A stretch of 64,000 nt of DNA. It comes from Pseudomonas salomonii. Its GTDB lineage: Bacteria > Pseudomonadota > Gammaproteobacteria > Pseudomonadales > Pseudomonadaceae. Of this stretch, positions 1 through 10,750 are shown in pieces. The DNA lies in the NCBI RefSeq assembly GCF_900107155.1, contig NZ_FNOX01000006.1:124001-188000 (forward strand), given 5' to 3'. Numbering within the stretch: the stretch's first letter is position 1; every line of letters starts with the position of its first letter. The position numbers and the translations under genes were made by a program. A model generated the notes under the pieces. It had not been told where the DNA came from. It saw only the letters and a list, made by a program, of their open reading frames with translations, and ran no database searches.

Positions 1-252
1 ACATAACTGCGCCGACGATGCTGCACGGTGCAGGTACAGCAGGGGTTTTTCGCCGGTATTGCGCGCAAACCAACTGGGCCAGTTGCCCACACGGCGGCTG
101 CGTGACTGGCCACGAATCACCCAGGCCTGTCGGCTCAATTCCAGGGTATTGGCCATGGTCATGACCGTGTACAGCGGCGAGCCGGGAGGCGGCGCGGCAC
201 TGCTCAGCGCATCGATACAGCGCTGCGCGGCTTGGGCGGTTGAGACAGGCAT
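1..252 (-). CDS. Partial hypothetical protein (N-terminal 84 residues)
   Basis: An open frame reads leftward from an ATG at 252 and runs off the window, beginning MPVSTAQAAQRCIDAL. Codon use is that of a real high-GC Pseudomonas gene, and the divergent spacer to its right looks like a promoter region. The visible part has no signal peptide or membrane segment. I do not recognise the family. The true stop and the remaining domains lie outside the window, so no function is assigned. Confidence 0.55.
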   Translation of the reverse strand, partial: MPVSTAQAAQRCIDALSSAAPPPGSPLYTVMTMANTLELSRQAWVIRGQSRSRRVGNWPSWFARNTGEKPLLYLHRAASSAQLC

Positions 253-304
253 GGGGCGAGGCTCCTGGCGACAGAGGTTCCTACCCTAATGGAAAATGGC
301 ATGT

Positions 305-330
305 GATTGCAATTGCAATGATTGCAATCG
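305..330. promoter_or_regulatory. ATTGCAAT-type inverted repeat in divergent spacer
   Basis: GATTGCAAT at 305-313 and its reverse complement ATTGCAATC at 321-329 are separated by 7 bp, with a further TTGCAAT in between. It lies between the leftward gene ending at 252 and the small rightward gene at 490, the position of an operator. The regulator is unknown. Confidence 0.35.
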
Positions 331-489
331 CACCTCGATCTCGAAGTGCTAAATCGATCCAACCCTGCTACGTTTTATCTTGAAGTGCAGGAACGTCATG
401 ACGCCGACATTTTTTCGTCATCACGGCACTTTAGGCTGGGTGTGCAGGTCATTTATCTGCAACCGCTTTTAACCAACAAGGAGTCCACC

Positions 490-576
490 ATGGACGAATA
501 CCAGGAAGAACTGCTGGAGTACCACGCGTTTGAACTGGATCCGCTGGATCCGGCCGATGACGCCACCGAGCTGTAA
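490..576 (+). CDS. Small acidic peptide, 28 residues
   Basis: ATG at 490 is preceded by a good Shine-Dalgarno (AAGGAG, about 6 nt upstream of the ATG). The frame encodes 28 residues beginning MDEYQEELLEY and ending DDATEL. The composition is extreme: Asp and Glu make up well over a third of the residues and there is no Lys or Arg. It has no signal peptide or membrane segment. It ends 8 bp before the converging stop of the AraC gene. The strong ribosome site, strict third-position GC and long leader of about 160 nt argue for a translated gene. Function unknown; a small regulatory or chaperone-like partner is only a guess. Confidence 0.6.
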   Translation: MDEYQEELLEYHAFELDPLDPADDATEL

Positions 577-584
577 CACCGACT

Positions 585-1619
585 TCAGGCGGAATGCCGC
601 TGACTGCGGCGAAATTCCCCTGGGGTCTGGTTGTTCCACCGCCTGAAGGCCCGTTGAAAGGCTTGGGCTGAGGCAAAACCGAGCAAGTAGGCGATCTCGC
701 CGAACGCCAGTTCCGTGTCGCGAATGTAGGTCATGGCCAGATCGCGGCGGGTATCGTTGAGAATTGCGCGAAACTGCGTGCCTTCGTCGGCCAGTTTGCG
801 CCGCAGCGTCCAGGTTGGCAGCTTCAGGCGTGCCGCCACTTCTTCCAGGTCGGGTTCCCGGCCGCCATTGAGCATCGGCCCGAGCAACCTTGTAATGCGC
901 TCGCGCAGGCTGCGGGTGCGGGTGAGTTGCTCCAACTCCTGTTCACATAATTTCAACAGCAACTGCCAGGTGCTGGGGCAATGCTGCGGGTTACGCAGGC
1001 CCAGGGTTGGCTGGTTGAGGCGCAACTGGTTGGCGTCGGCACCGAAATGCACGGGGCTATCACCCAGCACGCTGTATTGCTCGCTGTACTCCGGGGCTTC
1101 AAATTCGATGTCGATGCGCTGCGCCTGCACCGGTTGTTGGGCCAGGCTCGACAATTGCTGCAACCAGCCGGCGATGATCGAGTCCACCACAAAGCGGTTG
1201 TAGGCGTTGTATGGGCTGATGGAATAGAAGCGCAGCCAGGCGCCTTCGGCATCTTCGTGAAAGCTCGACTGCCCGCGATAGTTGGAGCCGTACAGCGCTT
1301 CAAACCGTGTCAGTGCGCGCGCCGCTTCGCGTACGTTGGGCGCCTGTGCGGCGGTGACGCCAGCCAATCCCGCCTGGCTCAGACGGCTCAATTGACCCAT
1401 GCGCAGGCCCAGGCCGGGGTCGCCGGTCAGTTGGATGGCGGCGTGGCCCAGGCGCATGTAGCGCGGGATCGACAACCGCGCCCCGGCTTCGGCAAGGCGC
1501 GCCGGGTCCAGGCCGTATTGCAGCAGCAGCGGTTGCGGGTCCAGGCCATGGCTGTGGACGGCGTCGGCAAGGGACTGTACAAAGCCCACCGACAAATCCC
1601 CAAGGCGCACCGGCTTCAC
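585..1619 (-). CDS. AraC family transcriptional regulator (OruR/PF12625 type)
   Basis: The 344-residue protein has the two-part layout of the OruR-like AraC subgroup: an N-terminal ligand-sensing domain (about residues 15-210) and a C-terminal AraC DNA-binding domain (about 250-338). The second helix-turn-helix is visible as the stretch around GEIAYLLGFASAQAFQRAFR, followed by the usual NQTPGEFRR signature. Regulators of this subgroup commonly control amino-acid or fatty-acid catabolism. It is transcribed in the same direction as the nitrilase-fold gene, whose stop lies 4 bp upstream of its start, so the two are probably co-transcribed. The effector is unknown. Confidence 0.9.
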   Translation of the reverse strand: MKPVRLGDLSVGFVQSLADAVHSHGLDPQPLLLQYGLDPARLAEAGARLSIPRYMRLGHAAIQLTGDPGLGLRMGQLSRLSQAGLAGVTAAQAPNVREAARALTRFEALYGSNYRGQSSFHEDAEGAWLRFYSISPYNAYNRFVVDSIIAGWLQQLSSLAQQPVQAQRIDIEFEAPEYSEQYSVLGDSPVHFGADANQLRLNQPTLGLRNPQHCPSTWQLLLKLCEQELEQLTRTRSLRERITRLLGPMLNGGREPDLEEVAARLKLPTWTLRRKLADEGTQFRAILNDTRRDLAMTYIRDTELAFGEIAYLLGFASAQAFQRAFRRWNNQTPGEFRRSQRHSA

Positions 1620-1623
1620 GGCG

Positions 1624-2754
1624 TTACAGCCAGATATTCAGCAGGCGCGCGCCACGGGCGTCGTTGCCCGCAGTGACGTGCCCGTCATTGCTGAGAAAGC
1701 TGTGCCCGGCGGTGCCCAGGTCCCAGAACTGCCCACGCAGGAACACACTCATGCCGGCGCTGGCCTGGCTGATGGGCTGCTGGCTGATCAGGGTGAGGCG
1801 GCGCCAAGCCTCGCCTTCACTGAGTTCTTCGGGCTTGAGGCTGATTTCCGGCGGCGTGGACACGCTTTTAAAGCCGCGCCATGGCCGGTCCCAGGTGTCG
1901 CGGCCGGTGACGAAGGCCGGTACGGCGACCAGTTGCGCACCTTGCTCGTTGAGTTTGCGGTAGTTGTCCGGGTACCAGCTGTCGCTGCCGATCAGGATGC
2001 CCAGGCGCCCGGCCGGGGTGTCGACCACGCTGACGATATTTTCGTCACCCGGTGCAATAAAACCGCGCTCATCGTAGATGGGGTAAAGCTGGCGCTGGGG
2101 GGCGCCGATGGGCAGGCCATCGGCGGCAAACACCACGCTGGCGTTGTACAGCGCACCGTGGCCGATGTGCAGTTGGCCCTGGCTGACACTGGGGTTGGGC
2201 AGCGCGATGGAGCCGGCCACCAGGGTCACGCCAAATTCTTTGGCCAGGCCGCCGAACAGCACTTGATAGTCGCGGGCCATGGCCGGTGCCTTCATGCGCA
2301 GGTAGGCGTCGTCCATACGGTTATCGCCTTTGGCACTGATCCAGGCGCGGGCAAACTGCAACGGGTTGCTGGCCGACAGCCAATTCATCGCATCCTTGAG
2401 GTGGGTGGCCTGGTACAGCTCGTTCTTTTCGCCGCTGAGCATCAGCCAGGTGCCGATATGTTCCGGCAACACGACGATGGTTTTGGGGTTGATCAACCCT
2501 TGGTCGCGGGCCTTTTGCAGGTAGGCCGAGAGTTTCAGGTGCAGGCGTTCCAGGCTCTGGTAATCGGCAGGGAACAGCTCGGGTTGGATGCCCAGCAGGT
2601 TGCCACGGTCGGCGGGCTCGCCTTCGTTGACGGCCAGGGTGATGCGCAGGTCCGACAGGTAATGCGCCACAGGGCGCTCCTGGGTCCAGACCAGATACGC
2701 GGCGACGGCGGCAACCAGGGCCATGGAGACGGTGAACGCTAGAAGTTTACGCAT
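1624..2754 (-). CDS. Membrane-anchored carbon-nitrogen hydrolase-fold protein, catalytic Cys absent
   Basis: The 376-residue product starts MRKLLAFTVSMALVAAVAAY, a single N-terminal membrane anchor or signal, followed by a nitrilase-superfamily fold. The Glu region is present (VVLPEHIGTW). At the position of the family's catalytic Cys (normally ICYDxxFP) the protein reads LIGSDSWYPDNY, with Gly for Cys and Ser for Tyr. The Lys region reads APQRQLYP, with Gln apparently for Lys. The Glu-Lys-Cys triad is therefore incomplete and ordinary amidase or nitrilase activity is unlikely. A longer frame opens at 2823, but the Met at 2754 gives the expected signal-anchor start. The adjacent AraC gene is probably in the same operon. 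Confidence 0.75.
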   Translation of the reverse strand: MRKLLAFTVSMALVAAVAAYLVWTQERPVAHYLSDLRITLAVNEGEPADRGNLLGIQPELFPADYQSLERLHLKLSAYLQKARDQGLINPKTIVVLPEHIGTWLMLSGEKNELYQATHLKDAMNWLSASNPLQFARAWISAKGDNRMDDAYLRMKAPAMARDYQVLFGGLAKEFGVTLVAGSIALPNPSVSQGQLHIGHGALYNASVVFAADGLPIGAPQRQLYPIYDERGFIAPGDENIVSVVDTPAGRLGILIGSDSWYPDNYRKLNEQGAQLVAVPAFVTGRDTWDRPWRGFKSVSTPPEISLKPEELSEGEAWRRLTLISQQPISQASAGMSVFLRGQFWDLGTAGHSFLSNDGHVTAGNDARGARLLNIWL

Positions 2755-2906
2755 GGGGCAACAGACAACAGACCGTGTGCAGGGTTCGCCGACTAGGGTA
2801 GGGCTGATGCACCGGCTTGCCAAGGGGCACTGTGCATTTGGATCAATAACTTGTCAGTTACGGTCATTGAGCGGTCGTCCATCGCCTCTTAGTCTGTGGG
2901 ACATAA

Positions 2907-5006
<2,100 letters not shown>

Positions 5007-5016
5007 AACGACGACA

Positions 5017-5046
5017 GGGGCGGTGTTAGACTACCGCCCCTTTTTT
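5017..5046 (+). terminator. Rho-independent terminator after fadH
   Basis: GGGGCGGT pairs with ACCGCCCC around an 8-nt loop and is followed by six T. It lies 11 bp after the fadH stop and isolates fadH from the next gene. Confidence 0.9.
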
Positions 5047-5063
5047 CATGCAGATACCGCTCG

Positions 5064-5954
5064 ATGGGCCCCTTCGACTGGCTTCCCCAGGCACCCCTTG
5101 AACCGTTGCAGCTCGACTGGCTGAACGGCGTCGAGTTGGCCGTGCTGCGCCTGGACCGCATCGACCCGCTGATCAGCGGCAACAAGTGGTTCAAGCTCAC
5201 CGAGCACCTGGCCCACGCGCAAACCGCCGGCGCGCGCGGCATCATCAGCCTCGGTGGCGCCCACTCCAACCACTTGCACGCCCTGGCGGCCGCCGGCAAA
5301 CGCTTTGGTTTCACCACCGTCGGCCTGTTGCGCGGCCATCCTCAAGACACGCCCACTGTGCTGGACCTCAAAGCCTTCGGCATGCAGCTGCATTGGCTGG
5401 GTTATGGCGGCTATCGCGCGCGGCATGAGCCGGGTTTTTGGTTGCAGTGGCGCGAACAGTACCCCGATCTGTATCCCGTGCCCGAAGGCGGCGGCGGGTT
5501 GGCGGGTGCCGTGGGTTGCGGGGTGTTGGTTGAGCACGTGCGGGCGCAATTGAGCCGTCTGGGCTGGGACGATTACCACGGGTGGTGGCTGGCAGCAGGG
5601 ACGGGCACCACGCTGGCCGGGTTGGCGCTGGCCGAGGCGGGCGCGCATCCGGTGTATGGCGCAATGGCCGTGCCGGATGATCATGGAGTTGCACAGAATG
5701 TGCAGGCGATTGTGCCGGGCGGTTATGAGCTGCTGGAGGCGAGCCGAGGGGGTTTTGCCAAGGTCGACCCGGTATTGCTCGACTTTATCCAAACCACTGA
5801 ACAAGCCTGTGGTGTAACGCTTGAACCGCTCTATACCGGCAAGGCACTCCTGGCGTTGAAACACCAGATCGAGGCCGGACGCTTCACCCCCGGCACCCGC
5901 CTGATTTTCGTGCACACCGGCGGCCTGCAAGGCCGCCGAGGCTTTACCACCTAG
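5064..5954 (+). CDS. PLP-dependent D-cysteine desulfhydrase / ACC deaminase family protein
   Basis: The 296-residue fold-type II PLP enzyme carries the Schiff-base Lys in the motif SGNKWFKL (residues 36-43), the SLGGAHSNHLHALAA phosphate/substrate loop, and a Gly-rich AGTGTTLAGLA loop that holds the PLP phosphate. The family includes D-cysteine desulfhydrase and 1-aminocyclopropane-1-carboxylate deaminase. The protein is somewhat shorter than typical ACC deaminases (about 338 residues), so desulfhydrase or an unknown amino-acid lyase is more likely. It sits just after the fadH terminator and its stop overlaps by 4 bp the converging cytochrome b561 stop. No strong ribosome site precedes the ATG. 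Confidence 0.8.
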   Translation: MGPFDWLPQAPLEPLQLDWLNGVELAVLRLDRIDPLISGNKWFKLTEHLAHAQTAGARGIISLGGAHSNHLHALAAAGKRFGFTTVGLLRGHPQDTPTVLDLKAFGMQLHWLGYGGYRARHEPGFWLQWREQYPDLYPVPEGGGGLAGAVGCGVLVEHVRAQLSRLGWDDYHGWWLAAGTGTTLAGLALAEAGAHPVYGAMAVPDDHGVAQNVQAIVPGGYELLEASRGGFAKVDPVLLDFIQTTEQACGVTLEPLYTGKALLALKHQIEAGRFTPGTRLIFVHTGGLQGRRGFTT

Positions 5955-6505
5955 CGTAAGCTCCCACCTGGCATCATTCGCAAAGCCGTATTATCGCGCA
6001 GGATGTAGTGATGGAAGATCCCCGCCAGCGCATGCAGCCCGATCAGCCAATAACCAACCTTGCCGAAGAGCACATGCCAACTCTCAATCTCCTTGGCCAG
6101 CGCTTTGTTTTCCGCAATCAACGGCGGCAACTCAATCCCATAAAACATCACCGAATGCCCTTCGGCACTGACGATCAGCCATCCCGCAATCGGCATGCCG
6201 ATCATCAACGCGTACAACGCAACGTGCATCAGTGTGGCCAACACCGTCTGCCATTGCGGCGGTGTGGGCACGATCTTCGGCGCAACCCCCAGGCTGCGGG
6301 CAAACAGGCGCAGCCACACCAGCACAAACACGGTAAGGCCGAACATAAAGTGCATTTCGACAATCAGGGTTCGCGCACCACTGCCTTTAGGGAACTGGCC
6401 GCGTAACTCTATGCAGGCGTAAACCACCGCCAGCAGCACCACCATCAACCAGTGCAGCGCAATCGACATGGTGCTGTAGCGGGTATCGGCGTTTTTCCAC
6501 GGCAT
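5951..6505 (-). CDS. Cytochrome b561 (CybB family)
   Basis: The 184-residue protein has four hydrophobic helices, starting after RYSTMSIALHWLMVV, with conserved His in helices 1, 2 and 4 (LHW, MHF, GLHALAGIFHH) that would bind two b haems. Members pass electrons at the inner membrane, some from superoxide to quinone. A GTG-start frame extends to 6520, but the ATG at 6505 has GAGGA about 8 nt upstream and is preferred. A second, different cytochrome b561 gene lies at 28415. Confidence 0.9.
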   Translation of the reverse strand: MPWKNADTRYSTMSIALHWLMVVLLAVVYACIELRGQFPKGSGARTLIVEMHFMFGLTVFVLVWLRLFARSLGVAPKIVPTPPQWQTVLATLMHVALYALMIGMPIAGWLIVSAEGHSVMFYGIELPPLIAENKALAKEIESWHVLFGKVGYWLIGLHALAGIFHHYILRDNTALRMMPGGSLR

Positions 6506-6619
6506 CGCTGTGTTCCTCACTCATCAGGGCATACCTCCATTCTTTCGCGATGGAGTCCTTTAACTGTATGCCGGTTTTGAGTGGTTCGCCTGGCGTAAAT
6601 GCCGTTGTTTTGATTTCAA

Positions 6620-7447
6620 TCAGTGGCTTTGCGGCATTTCACCGCGGGCCAGGCGCTGGTTGATATCGGTGATCACCGCCGGCAGGTCGTTGAGGGTGTC
6701 GATCAGGTAGTGCGGGCGCGAGCCTTCGAACAGCTTTTCGATGCGTGTGCGCTCACTGGCCAGGGCGGCAGCGTCCAGGTCACGAAACTGTTCATAGGTC
6801 AGGCCCAGTGCATTGCCGGAGCAGGTCAGTGCCACGGTCCACATGCCGGCGCGACGGCCTTCGAGGATGCCCGGCACGGTGTCGTCGACCTTCACGCACG
6901 CCGCCACATCGTCAATGCCCAGCGCGATCACGTTGGCCAGCGCCTGGGCCGGCCAAGGGCGGCCGTTGGGCACTTCGTCGGTGGCGACCACGTGGTCGGC
7001 GATGTAGCCGTTGGTGGCGGCCAGGGCGACCACCTTGTCCATCACCTGCTTGGGGTAGCCGGAGCAGGAGCCGATCTTGATGCCTTGCACACGCAGGCGC
7101 GCGATAGTGTCGAGGGCGCCGGGGATCAGCGCCGAGTGCTCGGCGATTTTCTCGATCTGCAAGGGCATGAAGCGCTGGTAGATCGAGGTCACGTCGTCAT
7201 CGGTCGGCGTGCGGCCGAAGGCCTTGCGGTAACGTTCGGCCACCTGCGGTTGGTCGCACAGGGTGCGGATATGGTCCCACTTGCCCATGCCCATCGGGCA
7301 ACGGGCTTCTTCGATGGAGACTTGCACGTCGAACTCGGCAAACGCCTCGACAAAGATCTGCGTGGGCGCGAAAGAGCCGAAGTCGACCACGGTGCCGGCC
7401 CAGTCGAGGATCACGGCCTGGAGGGTGTTGGGGTTTTGATAGTTCAT
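6620..7447 (-). CDS. phnX: Phosphonoacetaldehyde hydrolase
   Basis: This 275-residue HAD-superfamily enzyme splits phosphonoacetaldehyde into acetaldehyde and phosphate, the second step of 2-aminoethylphosphonate degradation. The HAD nucleophile motif reads [13 protein letters not shown] near residue 13, with Asp as nucleophile and the Ala-Gly-Thr pattern specific to PhnX rather than the usual DGT. The cap-domain stretch [10 protein letters not shown] carries the conserved Schiff-base Lys. [10 protein letters not shown] motif near 190 supplies the Mg-binding Asp pair. It lies 29 bp downstream of phnW and is surely co-transcribed with it. Confidence 0.95.
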   Translation of the reverse strand: MNYQNPNTLQAVILDWAGTVVDFGSFAPTQIFVEAFAEFDVQVSIEEARCPMGMGKWDHIRTLCDQPQVAERYRKAFGRTPTDDDVTSIYQRFMPLQIEKIAEHSALIPGALDTIARLRVQGIKIGSCSGYPKQVMDKVVALAATNGYIADHVVATDEVPNGRPWPAQALANVIALGIDDVAACVKVDDTVPGILEGRRAGMWTVALTCSGNALGLTYEQFRDLDAAALASERTRIEKLFEGSRPHYLIDTLNDLPAVITDINQRLARGEMPQSH

Positions 7448-7476
7448 GGTTCAAATCCTGTAGGTAATGGGGGCAA

Positions 7477-8586
7477 TCAGATGTCCAGCACTTCCATTTC
7501 TTGCAGCACCTGGCCGATCGCCTCGACTGCCGCCTGCATGCCCTGCGCGTCGACGTGGCCGATGCAGCCGACGCGGAAGGTTTCTACCTGGGTCAATTTG
7601 CCGGGGTAGAGAATGAAACCCTTGGCCTTGACCCGTTCGTAGAAGTCCTTGAACTGGTAGCGAGGGTCTTTTGGTGCATGGAAGGTGACAATGATCGGCG
7701 CCTGGATGGCAGCTGGCAGGAAGCTGCGCAGGCCGAGTGCGGCCATGCCGTCGAGCAGCGTCTGGCAGTTGTCGGCGTAGCGTTGGTGACGCGCGGGCAG
7801 GCCGCCTTCTTCCTGGTATTGCAGCAAGGCTTCGTGCAGCGCGGCGACCACGTGGGTCGGCGGGGTGAAGCGCCATTGGCCGGTCTTGGCCATGTAGCTG
7901 TGCTGGTCGAACAGGTCCATCGCCAGGGAATGGCAGTTGCCTTGAGCGCCCGCCAGTGCCTGTTTGTCGGCGAAGACAAAACCCATGCCCGGCACGCCTT
8001 CCAGGCACTTGCCCGAGGCGGCGATCAGCGCGTCAAACGGCACTGCGCGGGCGTCGATCGCCAGCGCGCCGAAGGAGCTCATGGCGTCGATGATCAGGCG
8101 TTTATCGTGCTGTTTAACCACCTGCGCGATGTCCGGCAGCGGGTTGAGAATGCCGGTGCTGGTTTCGCAGTGGATCAGCGCGACGTGAGTGATGGCTGGG
8201 TCGGCGTGCAGCAGGCGGTCGACGTCGGCGGCGGTGGTGGGCTCGTCTTCAGCGGTTTCGAAGGTACTGAAATCGCGGCCGAGCACTTCGCAGATCTTCG
8301 CCAGGCGCTTGCCGTAGGCGCCGTTGATCAGCACCAGTACCTTGCCGTTGCGCGGCACCAGGGTGCCAATGGCCGCTTCGACGGCAAAGGTGCCGCTGCC
8401 TTGCAGGGGCACGCAGTGGTGGCTGTCGGTGGCGTGCAGGATCGCCAGCAATTGTGTGCAGACGCTGGCGGTCAGTTGGTTGAAACGCTCATCCCATGAC
8501 CCCCAATCCACCATCATTGCCTGACGGGTGCGGTTCGAAGTGGTCAAGGGGCCAGGGGTCAGCAGGATCGGCGCGGCAGTGCTCAT
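7477..8586 (-). CDS. phnW: 2-aminoethylphosphonate--pyruvate transaminase
   Basis: The 369-residue class V aminotransferase converts 2-aminoethylphosphonate and pyruvate to phosphonoacetaldehyde and alanine. The N-terminus [11 protein letters not shown], the [10 protein letters not shown] loop, DAMSSFGA (PLP Asp) and [13 protein letters not shown] (Schiff-base Lys) are as in known PhnW. The frame opens at 8607, but the Met at 8586 has GAGGA about 6 nt upstream. phnX follows in the same operon, and a LysR gene diverges from the same 114-bp spacer. Confidence 0.95.
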   Translation of the reverse strand: MSTAAPILLTPGPLTTSNRTRQAMMVDWGSWDERFNQLTASVCTQLLAILHATDSHHCVPLQGSGTFAVEAAIGTLVPRNGKVLVLINGAYGKRLAKICEVLGRDFSTFETAEDEPTTAADVDRLLHADPAITHVALIHCETSTGILNPLPDIAQVVKQHDKRLIIDAMSSFGALAIDARAVPFDALIAASGKCLEGVPGMGFVFADKQALAGAQGNCHSLAMDLFDQHSYMAKTGQWRFTPPTHVVAALHEALLQYQEEGGLPARHQRYADNCQTLLDGMAALGLRSFLPAAIQAPIIVTFHAPKDPRYQFKDFYERVKAKGFILYPGKLTQVETFRVGCIGHVDAQGMQAAVEAIGQVLQEMEVLDI

Positions 8587-8677
8587 CTCAAGTCCTCGCA
8601 AGGTCATTGGGGGGTGAAGCTACGGCGCCTAAATTGCAGTTTGGCTTGTCATCAATCAAATTGTTTGTTGTTATGCA

Positions 8678-8700
8678 AGCTATCAGTGAGGCCGATAGCT
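8678..8700 (+). promoter_or_regulatory. Inverted repeat over the ribosome site of the phn LysR gene
   Basis: AGCTATC (8678-8684) and GATAGCT (8694-8700) form a 7-bp inverted repeat with a 9-nt loop that contains the probable Shine-Dalgarno GTGAGG. The right arm abuts the ATG at 8701. It could be a LysR half-site pair for autoregulation or an mRNA hairpin that hides the ribosome site. Confidence 0.4.
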
Positions 8701-9558
8701 ATGAATTTGTTCCAACTGCGTGCATTCGATGCCGTGGCCCGCGAGGGCAGCTTTACCCGTGCCGCCGCACGGTTGTTCATCAGCCAGCCGGCGGTGACCG
8801 GGCATATCAAGGCCCTGGAAGAGCACTACCAGATCGCACTGTTGCGTCGCACCGCCCGGCGGGTGGAGTTGACCGAGGAGGGCACGCGCCTGGCGGCGAT
8901 TACCCGGGCGATTTTCGGCCTGGTGGACGAGGCGCAGCTGCTGCTTGAAGCCAATCGACAGTTGCTCACCGGGCGCCTGGAAGTAGCGGCAGACGGCCCG
9001 CACCTGGTGATGCCGATGATCGCCAGCCTGCGTGCCCGTTACCCCGGCATCACCGTGAACCTGCGCCTGGGCAATGCCCAGGAAACCCTGGCGGCACTGC
9101 TCTCCGAGCACGCGGATGTGGCGGTGCTGACGGAGGTGGAACCGCGCAATGGCCTGCACCTGCAGCCGTTGAGTGAGTCGCGGATTTGCGCACTGGTCCC
9201 GGCCAGCCACCCGTGGGCGGCCTTGCCCAAGGGCATTCGTCTGGAACAGCTCAACGAGGTGATCATGGTGCTGCGCGAGCCCAGCTCTATCACGCGGCGT
9301 ACTTTCGATGAGGCGTGTGAGGTCGCGGGTGTGCAGCCCAAGGTGCTGCTGGAACTGGACAGCCGCGAGGCGGTGACCGAGGCCGTGGCGGCCGAGTTGG
9401 GCGTGGGCGTGGTGTCGTCGATGGAGGTCAGCCAGGACCCGCGCGTGCAGGCGGTGGCGATTCAGGGTGATGGGTTGTTGAACCGGCATATGCTCGGCTG
9501 CTTGGAGCGGCGCCGCTCGTTGCGCTTGATTCAGGCGTTTTTTGAGTTGGCGTCTTGA
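8701..9558 (+). CDS. LysR family regulator, probable activator of phnWX
   Basis: The 285-residue protein has an N-terminal winged helix-turn-helix (residues 1-60; SFTRAAARLFISQPAVTGHI) and a two-lobed periplasmic-binding-like effector domain. It diverges from phnW across a 114-bp spacer, the usual arrangement for a LysR regulator and its target, so control by 2-aminoethylphosphonate or phosphonoacetaldehyde is inferred. The ATG at 8701 opens directly with the conserved NLFQLRAFDAVAREGSF. It resembles the second LysR protein encoded at 9621-10493 in length and domain layout. Confidence 0.85.
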   Translation: MNLFQLRAFDAVAREGSFTRAAARLFISQPAVTGHIKALEEHYQIALLRRTARRVELTEEGTRLAAITRAIFGLVDEAQLLLEANRQLLTGRLEVAADGPHLVMPMIASLRARYPGITVNLRLGNAQETLAALLSEHADVAVLTEVEPRNGLHLQPLSESRICALVPASHPWAALPKGIRLEQLNEVIMVLREPSSITRRTFDEACEVAGVQPKVLLELDSREAVTEAVAAELGVGVVSSMEVSQDPRVQAVAIQGDGLLNRHMLGCLERRRSLRLIQAFFELAS

Positions 9559-9584
9559 GGTATCCGAGGCAACCCAATCTCCCT

Positions 9585-9608
9585 TTGTGGCAAGCCTGCT
9601 CGCCACAA
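9585..9608. repeat. REP-like hairpin between convergent LysR genes
   Basis: TTGTGGC and GCCACAA form a 7-bp stem around AAGCCTGCTC. It lies in the 62-bp gap between two convergent lysR genes, where it may act as a bidirectional terminator. The core resembles the CAAGC...GCTCGC pattern of REP elements elsewhere in the window. Confidence 0.45.
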
Positions 9609-9620
9609 TAGCTTGCAAAC

Positions 9621-10493
9621 TCAGCGCAAACTGTCCCGCACAATATCCAGAAACGTCGCCACCACCCGCCGCGAACTCTGCTCCTTGAGGCACACCAGCG
9701 TTTCCTTCATGCGCTGGCTGCAATCGCGGATCGGCATGGCATACACCCGCGAGTCGGCGCCGAGTTCCGCTGCCGACACCACGCCCACGCCAATCCCCAC
9801 CACCACCGCCTCCCGCGCGGCTTCGCGGCCTTCGACCTGGATCGCCGGGCGAATGCGCAGCCCGGCCTGGCGCATTTCCTGCTCCAGGGTCTGGCGGGTG
9901 ACCGAGCCGATTTCCCGCAGCACCAGCGGTGTGTCATCCAGGTCGGCCAGGCAGATGGATTCACGCCCGGCCCACGGGTGGTTGCGTGCCACAAAGGCGA
10001 GCAGCTGCTCATCGGGCAGCGGCAACGACAGCAGGCGTTCATCGTCGACATCGCGCCCCAGCAGGGCCAGGTCGGCCTGGTAGTTGTACAGGCGAAACAG
10101 CGACTCGTCGGTGTTGCCGGTTTCGATCTTCACGCTGATGCCTGGGTACAACTGGCAGAAGCGTGCGATCTGCGGCAACACATGCACGGGCGCGTCCACG
10201 GCCAGGGTGAGGGTGCCGGTGAGCAGGGCGCGGGAGTCTTGCAGCAGCTCTTCTGCTTCGGCCTCGATCACAAACAGGCGCTGGGTGATGCCGAGCAGGC
10301 GTTCGCCCAGGTCGGTAAGGCGCACGGCCCTTTTGTTGCGGTGAAACAGCAGCACGCCGAAACGTTCTTCGAGCTTGCGCACTTGGTCGGAAATCGCCGG
10401 CTGCGTGAGGAACAGGCGTTCGGCGGCCTGAGTGAAACTGCCGTGTACGGCCACGGCGTGGAAGGCTTTGAGTTGGGCGTGGGAAACCGACAT
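9621..10493 (-). CDS. LysR family regulator, second in the phosphonate unit
   Basis: The 290-residue LysR protein has its helix-turn-helix at residues 1-62 (SFTQAAERLFLTQPAISDQV) and a substrate domain to the C-terminus. It diverges from the OPA-type transporter gene at 10751 and converges on the other lysR gene. Its likely target is therefore the transporter, giving one regulator for catabolism and one for uptake. This division is inferred from position only. The upstream spacer holds the palindrome AAGCTGAGCTT near 10508, a possible autoregulatory site. Confidence 0.8.
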   Translation of the reverse strand: MSVSHAQLKAFHAVAVHGSFTQAAERLFLTQPAISDQVRKLEERFGVLLFHRNKRAVRLTDLGERLLGITQRLFVIEAEAEELLQDSRALLTGTLTLAVDAPVHVLPQIARFCQLYPGISVKIETGNTDESLFRLYNYQADLALLGRDVDDERLLSLPLPDEQLLAFVARNHPWAGRESICLADLDDTPLVLREIGSVTRQTLEQEMRQAGLRIRPAIQVEGREAAREAVVVGIGVGVVSAAELGADSRVYAMPIRDCSQRMKETLVCLKEQSSRRVVATFLDIVRDSLR

Positions 10494-10646
10494 CGCAAAT
10501 CCTCTTACAAGCTGAGCTTATAGTTGAAATACGATAAATCGATTTTACCTATTAGTCAGCCATTGCTTTGATACGCCCCAGTCGCCGAAGGTTGAGTCCT
10601 ACAACCTCGGTGGCCATGGGTTCTGCCAAGCCGGACCCATCTGACC

Positions 10647-10674
10647 AATGCCGCGCCCTCCAGGGCTTGGCATT
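10647..10674 (+). other. Interrupted hairpin in the transporter leader
   Basis: AATGCC (10647-10652) pairs with GGCATT (10669-10674), and inside it GCCC pairs with GGGC, separated by a 2-by-2 internal loop and a short apical loop. It lies about 80 bp before the transporter ATG. It could be a leader RNA structure or part of a decayed repeat; nothing else decides. Confidence 0.35.
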
Positions 10675-10750
10675 GCAGTGCTCAACCATAAAAACAACAG
10701 GCATTTGCTTCTCGATCCTGCCGGCACACTCACCTGAGGTCAGAACCACC

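Noticed and set aside
5048..5064. Alternative ATG at 5048 for the PLP enzyme
   Set aside because: It is out of frame with the conserved protein and lies on the terminator T-run.
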